The notes beneath the pieces were generated by a model, which had not been told where the DNA came from, made no database searches, and saw only the letters and a list, made by a program, of their open reading frames with translations. DNA of 21,877 bases, taken from Ferdinandcohnia sp036965165. GTDB taxonomy: Bacteria; Bacillota; Bacilli; Bacillales; Bacillaceae_L. Numbering within the stretch: position 1 is the first letter of the stretch; each line of letters begins with the position of its first letter. The stretch spans positions 1 to 21,877 of the forward strand of contig NZ_JBALOX010000111.1 of NCBI RefSeq assembly GCF_036965165.1, given 5' to 3'. Below, piece after piece: positions 1 through 7,470 of this stretch. The translations under genes were made by a program, and so were the position numbers.

Positions 1-1
1 C

Positions 2-52
2 GCAAAGGCGTATTTGATGGTCAAAGGTATCAATCAGAGTGTGGAAAAATGA
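2..52 (+). CDS. C-terminal end of an upstream gene (partial)
   Basis: An open frame enters from the left edge and stops at TGA 50-52. It encodes about 16 residues ending AYLMVKGINQSVEK. The tail is too short to identify. A regulator of the PucR/CdaR type would be plausible next to a pyrimidine or beta-alanine catabolic cluster, but that is a guess from context only. Confidence 0.35.
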   Translation, partial: AKAYLMVKGINQSVEK

Positions 53-79
53 CAGGCAGATATTTTACACAATGTCTAA

Positions 80-93
80 TGAAAGCACTTTCA
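80..93. promoter_or_regulatory. Candidate cre site (CcpA operator)
   Basis: TGAAAGCACTTTCA lies about 60 bp upstream of the semialdehyde dehydrogenase start. It is a near-perfect palindrome and fits the Bacillus catabolite-responsive element pattern TGWAARCGYTWNCW except for A in place of the central G. A CcpA site before a carbon-catabolic operon makes biological sense. The promoter itself could not be placed confidently. The regulatory role is inferred from the motif and its position. Confidence 0.5.
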
Positions 94-154
94 TTATGAG
101 AGATAATTAACCTATAGGTTCAGAGTTTCGATCAAAAAGGAGGCAGTACAAAAT

Positions 155-1627
155 ATGACCGTAGTTAAAAATGAAACAGATGTACTAAAAAACTATATAA
201 ATGGAGAATGGGTGGATGCGCTTGGGACGGAATCACTTGCAGTGCCGAATCCCGCAACGAAAGAAACATTAATACGTGTACCGCTTTCTTCAAAAGAAGA
301 TGTAGACTTAGCTGTAAAAGCAGCTAGTGAAGCATTTAAAACCTGGAAAAATACACCCGTTCCAAAGCGGGCGAGGATCTTATACAAATATCATTATTTA
401 CTCACGGAGAATCATGAAAGGCTAGCAAGACTTGTTGTCCAAGAAAATGGTAAAGCCTNNGCCTATAAGGAAGCACACGGTGAAGTTTTACGAGGAATTG
501 AATGTGTGGAATTTGCGGCAGGTGCACCGACCTTAATGATGGGGGAGACGTTATCAAATATTGCGGAGGATATAGATTCTGAAATGTTCCGCTATCCATT
601 GGGAGTAGTAGGAGGAATTACCCCTTTTAATTTCCCAATGATGGTTCCGATGTGGATGTTTCCATTAGCCATTGCTTGTGGAAATACCTTTGTGTTGAAG
701 CCATCCGAACGGACACCAATGCTTGCAAATGAGCTAGCACGTTTATTTACAGAAGCGGGGGCACCAAAAGGAGTATTAAACGTTGTGCATGGGGCACATG
801 ATGTTGTAAATGGGTTATTAGATCATCCAAATGTAAGTGCCATTTCTTTTGTGGGCTCACAGCCAGTTGCCAAATATGTGTATGAGCGTGCGGCAGCACA
901 AGGAAAGAGGGTTCAAGCCTTATCAGGTGCAAAAAACCATCATATTGTCATGCCTGATGCGGATATGGAAAAGGCGGTAGCCAATATCATCAGTTCTACA
1001 TTTGGAAGTGCAGGACAACGTTGTATGGCTTGTAGTGCAGTTGTCGTTGTAGGGGACGGTGAAAAATTTGTATCTGGGCTAAAGGATGCAGCAGATAAGC
1101 TAACGATTGGGAATGGAATGGATGATGAGGTACTTTTAACACCGGTTATTCGTGAGTCCCATCTTAATAAGGTTCTAGGCTACGTGACGAAGGGGCTTGA
1201 AGAAGGGGCAACATTGATTCGGGATGGAAGAAAGGAAATGGACGAAATGCCGGAAGGAAACTTCATGGGACCAACCATTTTTGACCATGTCACCCCAGAT
1301 ATGACCATTGCCCAAGAGGAAATTTTTGCACCTGTTTTAAGTCTTTTGCGAGCAAAGGATTTAGATGAGGGTCTAGATTATATTCGAAAATCACGATTTG
1401 GAAATGGTGCCACCATCTATACAAAGGATGCAAGGGCAGTCAGACAATTTAGAGAGGAAGCAGAAGCAGGAATGCTAGGTATCAATGTTGGTGTACCTGC
1501 TACAATGGCGTTTTTCCCATTCTCAGGCTGGAAGGATTCCTTCTATGGTGACCTCCATGTCAATGGAAAGGATGGAGTAAATTTCTATACACGTAAAAAA
1601 ATGATTACATCCCGTTTCGACTATTAA
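155..1627 (+). CDS. mmsA: CoA-acylating (methyl)malonate-semialdehyde dehydrogenase
   Basis: This member of the aldehyde dehydrogenase superfamily, of the IolA/MmsA class, oxidises malonate or methylmalonate semialdehyde to acetyl- or propionyl-CoA with NAD+ and CoA and release of CO2. Visible family blocks are PFNFPMMVPMWMFPLA (about residues 157-172), the nucleotide-binding VGSQPVAKYV (233-242), SGAKNHHIVMPDAD (257-270) and the catalytic cysteine in FGSAGQRCMA (Cys290 as written). The start is preceded by AAGGAGG at 137-143. A transaminase follows after 19 bp, so here the likely substrate is malonate semialdehyde from beta-alanine rather than a myo-inositol or valine intermediate. A two-base N gap at 459-460 sits between two copies of GCCT and yields ENGK-A-X-A-YKEA. 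Relatives read ENGK-x-YKEA, so about two codons are probably surplus from a poor contig join. The family call is firm; the physiological substrate is inferred. Confidence 0.93.
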   Translation: MTVVKNETDVLKNYINGEWVDALGTESLAVPNPATKETLIRVPLSSKEDVDLAVKAASEAFKTWKNTPVPKRARILYKYHYLLTENHERLARLVVQENGKAXAYKEAHGEVLRGIECVEFAAGAPTLMMGETLSNIAEDIDSEMFRYPLGVVGGITPFNFPMMVPMWMFPLAIACGNTFVLKPSERTPMLANELARLFTEAGAPKGVLNVVHGAHDVVNGLLDHPNVSAISFVGSQPVAKYVYERAAAQGKRVQALSGAKNHHIVMPDADMEKAVANIISSTFGSAGQRCMACSAVVVVGDGEKFVSGLKDAADKLTIGNGMDDEVLLTPVIRESHLNKVLGYVTKGLEEGATLIRDGRKEMDEMPEGNFMGPTIFDHVTPDMTIAQEEIFAPVLSLLRAKDLDEGLDYIRKSRFGNGATIYTKDARAVRQFREEAEAGMLGINVGVPATMAFFPFSGWKDSFYGDLHVNGKDGVNFYTRKKMITSRFDY

Positions 1628-1646
1628 AAAAGGAGGGAAAGCGGGT

Positions 1647-2999
1647 ATGACAAATGTTACACATGGGGAAGACCTGTTAACAAAGGATAAGGATTTTGTA
1701 TGGCATTCTATGAAGCCATATAATCCAAATTCGACTCTTGTGATTAAGAAAGCAGAAGGGTCATGGTTAACAGATCATAATGGGAAACGGTATCTCGATG
1801 GTATGTCAGGGCTTTGGTGTGTGAATGTGGGGTATGGAAGAAAGGAATTAGCTGATGCTGCTCATGAACAGCTTAAAGAAATGGCCTATTATCCATTAAC
1901 ACATAGCCATGAAGCTGCAATAAAACTAGCGGAAAAGTTAAATGAAATGCTTGGAGACGAATATGTCATTTTCTTCTCAAATAGTGGTTCTGAAGCGAAT
2001 GAAACGGCTTTTAAATTAGTTAGGCAATACCATCAACAAAAAGGGGAACACTCCCGTTATAAATTTATTTCACGCTATCGTGCTTACCATGGTAATTCAA
2101 TGGGTTCACTTGCAGCAACTGGCCAAGCGCAGCGAAAATATAAGTATGAACCACTTGCACCAGGATTTCTCCATGTAGCACCACCTGACCTATACCGTTC
2201 AGATGATAAAGCAGATGCACCAGCATCGGACTTACAGTCAGTTAAAGATATCGACCGTGTGATGACATGGGAACTCAGTGAAACGATAGCGGGGGTGATC
2301 ATGGAGCCCATCATTACTGGTGGCGGTGTCATCGTTCCGCCAGACGAGTACATGGCAGGGGTAAAGGAAGTATGTGAAACACATGGAGCCCTTCTAATTG
2401 TTGATGAAGTCATTTGTGGATTCGGGCGAACAGGCAAACCATTTGGATATATGAATTATGGGGTGAAGCCAGATATTATTACAATGGCGAAGGGTATTAC
2501 AAGTGCATATCTCCCATTATCGGCAACGGCCGTCAAAAAAGAAATTTACGAAGCATTTAAAGGGTCTGAGGAATATGATTATTTCCGCCATGTTAATACA
2601 TTTGGCGGAAATCCGGCAGCATGTGCCTTAGCACTTAAAAACCTTGAAATTATGGAAAATGAAAAGCTTTTTGACAGGTCAAAGGACTTTGGTGACAGAT
2701 TAAAAGAAGGCCTTACAGCAGCTTTAGCTGACCATCCGTATGTTGGTGACATTCGAGGAAAGGGTTTATTGATAGGGCTTGAACTGGTCAAGGATAAACA
2801 AACGAAAGAGCCGCTTGAAGTTGGCCAAGTAAATAAAGTCATCGCTGGCTGTCTGCAGAAGGGGCTTATTATCGGGAAAAATGGGGCTACAGTGGCAGGG
2901 TACAATAATGTGTTAACTCTTGCTCCTCCTCTAACGATTTCCGTGGAAGACTTAGAATTTCTTCAGAGGACTGTCGTTGAAGAAATAATGGCTTTGTAA
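1647..2999 (+). CDS. Class III aminotransferase, likely beta-alanine:pyruvate transaminase
   Basis: This PLP-dependent, fold-type I, class III omega-aminotransferase has 450 aa, a normal length. Visible features are the N-terminal DGMSGLWCVNVGYGR region (51-65), SNSGSEANETAFKLVRQYH (111-129), RYRAYHGNSMGSLAATG (143-159), the cofactor aspartate block IVDEVICGFGRTGK (251-264) and the Schiff-base lysine in TMAKGITSAYLPLSA (Lys282). The family moves an amino group from an omega-amino acid to pyruvate, giving L-alanine and a semialdehyde. The preceding gene consumes malonate semialdehyde and the next gene, ald, recycles L-alanine, so beta-alanine is the best substrate guess. An AGGAGGG site sits just upstream, between the dehydrogenase stop and this start. 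A related taurine or GABA transaminase role is not excluded. The gene ends shortly before an intrinsic terminator. Confidence 0.9.
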   Translation: MTNVTHGEDLLTKDKDFVWHSMKPYNPNSTLVIKKAEGSWLTDHNGKRYLDGMSGLWCVNVGYGRKELADAAHEQLKEMAYYPLTHSHEAAIKLAEKLNEMLGDEYVIFFSNSGSEANETAFKLVRQYHQQKGEHSRYKFISRYRAYHGNSMGSLAATGQAQRKYKYEPLAPGFLHVAPPDLYRSDDKADAPASDLQSVKDIDRVMTWELSETIAGVIMEPIITGGGVIVPPDEYMAGVKEVCETHGALLIVDEVICGFGRTGKPFGYMNYGVKPDIITMAKGITSAYLPLSATAVKKEIYEAFKGSEEYDYFRHVNTFGGNPAACALALKNLEIMENEKLFDRSKDFGDRLKEGLTAALADHPYVGDIRGKGLLIGLELVKDKQTKEPLEVGQVNKVIAGCLQKGLIIGKNGATVAGYNNVLTLAPPLTISVEDLEFLQRTVVEEIMAL

Positions 3000-3013
3000 A
3001 AATAGTCTGTACC

Positions 3014-3062
3014 AACACTCGTAATCTCTCTTTTTAAAAGTATTGATTACGGGTGTTTTTTT
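3014..3062 (+). terminator. Intrinsic terminator between the transaminase gene and ald
   Basis: A 13-bp stem pairs 3014-3026 (AACACTCGTAATC) with 3045-3057 (GATTACGGGTGTT), with one T-G pair and an 18-nt loop, and runs into eight T residues. It lies between two genes of the same pathway, so it should separate or attenuate their transcription. I see no strong promoter in the short space before ald. Confidence 0.85.
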
Positions 3063-3094
3063 CCAAGAAAATTAAAATAGAAAGGTAGATGGGA

Positions 3095-4198
3095 ATGAGA
3101 ATTGGAGTACCAAAGGAAATAAAGAATAATGAAAATCGTGTGGCTCTGACTCCTGCTGGTGTCTCACAGCTAGTTCAACATCATCATGAAGTTTTTATTG
3201 AAACTGGTGCGGGCATGAACTCGGGTTTTTTTGATGAACTTTATTTGGAATCTGGCGCAACCATTGTACAATCGGCCGCTGACGCATGGGCTTGCGATAT
3301 GGTGATAAAGGTAAAAGAGCCTATCCAGGAGGAATATCAGTATTTTTATGACGGACTTATTCTGTTTACCTATTTACATCTAGCCGCAGATCGTGAGTTA
3401 ACGCAAGCCTTGATGCAAAAGAATGTTGTTGCAATAGCGTATGAAACGGTGCAATTAGAGGATCGGAGTCTTCCTTTACTAACTCCGATGAGTGAGGTAG
3501 CTGGTCGCATGGCTACCCAAATTGGTGCTTCATTTCTTGAAAAAACAAGAGGTGGAAAAGGCGTTCTTCTTGGCGGCGTTCCTGGAGTAAGTCGAGGGAA
3601 AGTGACCATCATTGGTGGTGGTGTCGTCGGCATGAATGCTGCGAAAATAGCAGTGGGTCTTGGTGCACAAGTTTCAATTATAGATGTCAGCCCTACAAGA
3701 TTACGAGAGTTAGATGATATTTTTGGAAATTCTATCACGACGCTAATGTCTAATCCATATACGATCGGCCAAGCGGTGGCTGAATCGGACCTTGTGATTG
3801 GTGCTGTATTGATTCCTGGTGCTAAGGCGCCTAAGTTAGTGACTGCGGAAATGGTTAGCTTAATGGAGGAAGGGTCAGTCATTGTGGATGTTGCGATTGA
3901 TCAAGGAGGTATATTTGAAACGGCTACCCATGGTACAACACATGCAAATCCTACATATACAAAGCATGGAGTCGTTCATTATGCAGTTGGAAATATGCCT
4001 GGAGCTGTTCCAAGAACCTCCACCATCGCACTTACAAATGTAACGGTCCCTTATATTCTTCAGGTTGCGAACAAAGGCTTTGAACGTGCATTTACAGAAA
4101 ATAAATCCTTACAAAAAGGGCTAAATGTTATTGGTGGAAAGATTGTTTACGAAGGGGTTGCTAAAGCACATAACCTACCATATGTAACTACCATTTAA
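3095..4198 (+). CDS. ald: Alanine dehydrogenase
   Basis: L-alanine dehydrogenase (NAD+, oxidative deamination to pyruvate and ammonia, cytosolic). The product closely matches Bacillus Ald along its length: MRIGVPKEIKNNENRVALTP at the N-terminus, LFTYLHLAA with the catalytic-region histidine, PMSEVAGRMA, the Rossmann loop VTIIGGGVVGMNAAKIAVGLG, SVIVDVAIDQGG, and PGAVPRTSTIALTNVTVPY near the C-terminus. I prefer ATG 3095 over the in-frame ATG at 3089, because the GAAAGG site at about 3080-3085 is only 3 nt from the first but about 9 nt from the second, and the family begins M-x-IGVPKE. In this cluster it would regenerate the pyruvate used by the transaminase and release the amino nitrogen as ammonia. 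It is followed after 14 bp by the amidohydrolase gene, so the two are probably co-transcribed. Confidence 0.96.
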   Translation: MRIGVPKEIKNNENRVALTPAGVSQLVQHHHEVFIETGAGMNSGFFDELYLESGATIVQSAADAWACDMVIKVKEPIQEEYQYFYDGLILFTYLHLAADRELTQALMQKNVVAIAYETVQLEDRSLPLLTPMSEVAGRMATQIGASFLEKTRGGKGVLLGGVPGVSRGKVTIIGGGVVGMNAAKIAVGLGAQVSIIDVSPTRLRELDDIFGNSITTLMSNPYTIGQAVAESDLVIGAVLIPGAKAPKLVTAEMVSLMEEGSVIVDVAIDQGGIFETATHGTTHANPTYTKHGVVHYAVGNMPGAVPRTSTIALTNVTVPYILQVANKGFERAFTENKSLQKGLNVIGGKIVYEGVAKAHNLPYVTTI

Positions 4199-4212
4199 TA
4201 AGGAGGGATTCT

Positions 4213-5463
4213 ATGAATGTACAAACACTAACCATTAATAAGGAACGGCTTGAGGAAAGAATCACAACATTATCGAAAATAGGGAAAATCGGTGAGACGG
4301 GAGTATGTCGCCTCACTCTTTCAAAGCAGGATCGTCAAGCTGTAGAAATGGTTAAAGGCTGGATGGAGGAAGCGGGATTAACCGCTAAAATTGATCATTT
4401 TGGAAACTTAATTGGTAGAATGGAAGGGGAAAATCCAAATGAACCGATATTAATGCTAGGCTCTCATATTGATTCCCAGCCCTATGGGGGAAGGTTTGAC
4501 GGAACGATTGGTGTCCTAGGGGCGCTTGAAGTTGTTCAAACGCTGAAAGAGAATCAAATTGTTCCAAATCGACCAATTGAAGTGATTGCTTTTTCCGATG
4601 AAGAAGGCTGTCGCTTTAACAAAGGATTATTTGGCGTTAGAGGAATCCTAGGAAAGCTTGAAGACGGTGAGCTTGACCGTGCTGATAAAGATGGAATTAC
4701 AAGAAGAGAGGCCCTTGTCAAATTTGGATGTGATCCTTCAAAATTTAAGGAATCAGAATATCGAAAAGGAAGCATTGGTTCATTCCTTGAAATGCATATT
4801 GAACAAGGACCGGTGCTAGATAATTTAAATATACCTGTTGGAATTGTGACCGGAATATCAGGTCCACTTTGGTTAACAGTAGAGTTGGAGGGCTTTGCAG
4901 GGCATGCGGGTTCCGTTCCAATGCCAATGAGGAAGGATGCACTCGTAGGTGCAGCTAAAGTCATCGTTGCTCTCAATGAGATCGCAAGCAGGGAGCCTGG
5001 CGCACCAACTGTTGGGACAGTAGGTAGTTTACGCGTTTTTCCAGATTCACGCAACATCATTCCTGAAAAAGTAAGCTTCACGGTAGACCTACGTGATATT
5101 GACTTAAATAGACGTCATAAGCTTGAAGCTCAATTACGTGCAAGGATAAAAGAGATTACAGAGGAACACCAGTTGCATTGTAAAATAACGGAGGATACGA
5201 ATAGTGAGCCTCGCTATTGTGCAGAGAGAATTAAAGAAATAATGCGTCAGGAGAGTCAAGTTATTGGCTTGGAGCCAATGGAATTAATGAGTGGTCCATT
5301 TCACGATTCATTGGAGATGTCCTACGAATGTGAGTACGGAATGATATTTGTCCGTTGTAAGGATGGAATCAGCCATAATCCAAAGGAATTTTCAACCTTT
5401 GAAGATATCTCACTTGGTACTGAACTCCTGTATCGCACTACTGTAAAAATGGCACTGGAATAA
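4213..5463 (+). CDS. M20-family Zn-dependent amidohydrolase, likely N-carbamoyl-beta-alanine amidase
   Basis: The protein belongs to the M20 amidase/carbamoylase family, which includes beta-ureidopropionase, N-carbamoyl-L-amino acid hydrolase and allantoate deiminase. Its 416 aa fit the family. Metal-ligand candidates are His85 in LGSHIDSQPYGGRFDG, Asp96 in the same block, Glu130-Glu131 in SDEEGCRFN, His195 in MHIEQGPVLD and His364 in SGPFHDS. The inserted dimerisation lobe (about 216-330) contains FAGHAGSVPMPMRKDAL. Start ATG 4213 follows AAGGAGGG. Next to beta-alanine transaminase, semialdehyde dehydrogenase and ald genes, the most coherent reaction is N-carbamoyl-beta-alanine to beta-alanine, CO2 and ammonia, the last step of reductive uracil breakdown. 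Allantoate or hydantoin-derived substrates remain possible because the family is poorly separated by sequence. A strong terminator follows. Confidence 0.88.
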   Translation: MNVQTLTINKERLEERITTLSKIGKIGETGVCRLTLSKQDRQAVEMVKGWMEEAGLTAKIDHFGNLIGRMEGENPNEPILMLGSHIDSQPYGGRFDGTIGVLGALEVVQTLKENQIVPNRPIEVIAFSDEEGCRFNKGLFGVRGILGKLEDGELDRADKDGITRREALVKFGCDPSKFKESEYRKGSIGSFLEMHIEQGPVLDNLNIPVGIVTGISGPLWLTVELEGFAGHAGSVPMPMRKDALVGAAKVIVALNEIASREPGAPTVGTVGSLRVFPDSRNIIPEKVSFTVDLRDIDLNRRHKLEAQLRARIKEITEEHQLHCKITEDTNSEPRYCAERIKEIMRQESQVIGLEPMELMSGPFHDSLEMSYECEYGMIFVRCKDGISHNPKEFSTFEDISLGTELLYRTTVKMALE

Positions 5464-5470
5464 AAGAAAA

Positions 5471-5508
5471 ACGAATGTAGGATTGCAATTCTACATTCGT
5501 TTTTTTTG
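5471..5508 (+). terminator. Intrinsic terminator after the amidohydrolase gene
   Basis: A perfect 10-bp stem pairs ACGAATGTAG (5471-5480) with CTACATTCGT (5491-5500), followed by a run of eight T. The loop can close further (GATTGCAATT). It ends the ald-amidohydrolase unit and lies before a convergent small gene. Confidence 0.92.
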
Positions 5509-5515
5509 GTGTAAA

Positions 5516-5915
5516 TTATTTATTTGTAAAAAAGTCTTTAAAAGCTTGCGTAATCTCAATTCCTTGAAAAATGAATAAACTCGTAAATGTTAANNNNNNN
5601 NNNAGCTCTATCAATATAATTCGACTGATAAAAAATGGGCGTAATCCACATAAACCTTCGGGTGGATTGTTTCACATCGATATTCTTAAAAATACCTTGA
5701 AGGACGATAAATATCGATATACTTGAAAAAAGTACCCAAGAAATCTTTAGTTTACCATCATCAGTTAATAAAGGATTGTCAATCGAGACACCACTCATTA
5801 ATACGGTGTTCTCATGAATATCTGATGATTTAAACGCATGGGAATGTGCGACTGCGGACGAAAAGGACATGATCGCAACAAACATAATGATGGCAAGGGC
5901 TATTCGTTTCCTCAT
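5516..5915 (-). CDS. Small membrane or exported protein of unknown function, split by an assembly gap
   Basis: The protein is not recognised. It starts at 5915 behind a GGGGAG site. A signal-peptide-like segment MRKRIALAIIMFVAIMSFSSAVA (about 1-23) is followed by a polar region and a membrane segment around residues 58-76 (WVLFSSISIFIVLQGIF), then FMWITPIFYQSNYIDRA up to the ten-base gap at 5594-5603. The frame beyond the gap is ambiguous because ten Ns is a nominal size. One frame stops at 5556. Another stays open to TAA 5516-5518 and gives LTFTSLFIFQGIEITQAFKD then FFTNK, a hydrophobic segment plus a charged tail that looks more protein-like. I therefore extend the gene to 5516 as an inference. 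It is convergent with the amidohydrolase gene. Confidence 0.55.
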
Positions 5916-6065
5916 TTTTTACCATCTCCCCATTGTTTAATGTTACTATCATACATCGGATGAAATCAAAAATCTACAAAAACTTTTTTACAAATATTGA
6001 GAAAAATCTAATTTTAATTTCGCAAGATTAATAAATATGGTACCCTAAAAAAGGGAGGGAAGATT

Positions 6066-6266
6066 ATGAGCAAAAGTAGGCGAAATCTCCTTATTGCAAT
6101 CATGGGGAGTCTTATCATTATAACCTTTGGGGTTTTAAGAATACTAGAAATCAGGGATAACCACAGAATAAATCTTCAGATAGCGGAAAGCTGTATGGAT
6201 AAAGGTGGTACTGTCGTTTATGAAGAAAAACATATCTTTAGTCTATCTGATGTTCGTTGTGAGTAA
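6066..6266 (+). CDS. Small single-pass membrane protein with two cysteines
   Basis: The 66-aa product has a basic N-terminus (MSKSRRN), one membrane segment (about 8-26, LLIAIMGSLIIITFGVLRI) and a short extracytoplasmic or cytoplasmic tail with Cys43 and Cys65 around a DKGGTVVYEEK segment. A very good GGGAGGGA ribosome site lies at about 6052-6060. Small Bacillus proteins of this layout (one TM, C-x(n)-GGTV, terminal Cys) exist, but I know no function for them. It is transcribed away from the small gene at 5516-5915 and toward the GNAT gene 45 bp downstream, with no terminator seen between. Confidence 0.7.
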   Translation: MSKSRRNLLIAIMGSLIIITFGVLRILEIRDNHRINLQIAESCMDKGGTVVYEEKHIFSLSDVRCE

Positions 6267-6311
6267 CTATAAGTAACGATCCAAATAATGAACAATTGGA
6301 GTTGTTGAAAG

Positions 6312-7457
6312 ATGGCAATCGAGAGAATTACAGAAGATCGATTTATGGATTCTTTACGTTTATCTGAATACGCATTTCAGTATAAAGTGCCTGAAGAACG
6401 TATGGAAACATCCTTCAAGAATATAAAAAAGCATCAAATCTATGGAATCTACGAAGAGAAAATGTTAGCTGCAAAGTTTCATCTCATTCCACTTACAACA
6501 TATGTAGGTGAACAGTCTTTTAAAATGGGTGGAATTGCAGGTGTGGCAACTTATCCGGAATACCGTAGAAGAGGCTATGTGAAGGAATTGCTTACATATT
6601 CGCTAGAAACGATGAAGTCACAAGGTTTTGCTGTATCGATGCTGCATCCGTTTGATGTTACCTTTTATCGAAAATATGGATGGGAGCTCTTTTGCAATCG
6701 TTTAAAAACAGTTCATCAGCGTTCTGACTTAGTCATGCTAGAGCCTGTAGAGGGTTCAGTAAAGCGTTATCTTTTTGAAACTGTCCCTTTAGATGAACTT
6801 AAACAGATTTATGCACAATATGCGATCCAGTTCTCTGGAATGCTTGTTCGTGTGGATGATTGGTGGAAGAATGTGGTTGACGACCTGAATATCGCCGTTT
6901 ACTATGATGTGTCGGAACAGCCACTTGGGTATATCCTTTATGAATCGAAGGACAACAAGATAATGGTTGAGGAATTTGTTCCAGTAAATTTTGAAGCGCG
7001 ACGGGGTTTGTGGAATTTTATTTGTCAGCATGATTCTATGATTTCAGAACTCGAAATGATTACCTTTGAAAACGAGCCATTATTTTTTGCGTTAACGAAA
7101 CAAAAAACAGTGAAACGAGTGGTTTCTCCATATTTCATGGTTCGAATTGTCGATGCTGAATCATTTTTAAAAGAATACAAATTTGTTGGAAACGAAACCT
7201 TGAAATTACAGATCAATGACCCATTTGCACCTTGGAATGAAAAAACCATTCTAGTAAGAGATGGTATAGTCAGCGTTACGAAGGAAACAGAAGGGGCCCT
7301 TAAGCTGTCCATCAACGCATTATCAACGGCACTCTTTGGTTACAAGCGTCTGACTGAATTATTTGCAGTTGGTATGATTAATGGGGCTTATAGCAATGTA
7401 GAAGCTTTAGAAAAAATGATCCCGAATCGCCAAGCCTATATGTACGATTTCTTTTAA
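6312..7457 (+). CDS. Eis-type GNAT N-acetyltransferase
   Basis: The 381-aa size and layout match the Eis group: an N-terminal GNAT domain, a second GNAT-like domain and a C-terminal SCP2-like domain. The acetyl-CoA-binding motif A is VATYPEYRRRGYVKELL (78-94), with the R-R-x-G-Y core. The FYRKYGWELF block (about 118-127) carries the tyrosine expected to act as general acid. The protein ends in YDFF; in Eis enzymes the terminal carboxylate takes part in catalysis, and here the chain also ends in Phe. Eis proteins acetylate amines, including lysines and aminoglycosides, but the substrate here is unknown. The stop is 13 bp before kynU, whose GAGGAGG site lies in that space, so the two are likely co-transcribed. 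The fold is confidently assigned, the substrate is not. Confidence 0.88.
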   Translation: MAIERITEDRFMDSLRLSEYAFQYKVPEERMETSFKNIKKHQIYGIYEEKMLAAKFHLIPLTTYVGEQSFKMGGIAGVATYPEYRRRGYVKELLTYSLETMKSQGFAVSMLHPFDVTFYRKYGWELFCNRLKTVHQRSDLVMLEPVEGSVKRYLFETVPLDELKQIYAQYAIQFSGMLVRVDDWWKNVVDDLNIAVYYDVSEQPLGYILYESKDNKIMVEEFVPVNFEARRGLWNFICQHDSMISELEMITFENEPLFFALTKQKTVKRVVSPYFMVRIVDAESFLKEYKFVGNETLKLQINDPFAPWNEKTILVRDGIVSVTKETEGALKLSINALSTALFGYKRLTELFAVGMINGAYSNVEALEKMIPNRQAYMYDFF

Positions 7458-7470
7458 GAGGAGGAAATCC

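Noticed and set aside
3370..3882. 170-codon minus-strand open frame inside ald
   Set aside because: It is antisense to a strongly conserved gene, with no ribosome site or recognisable domain; a shadow frame.
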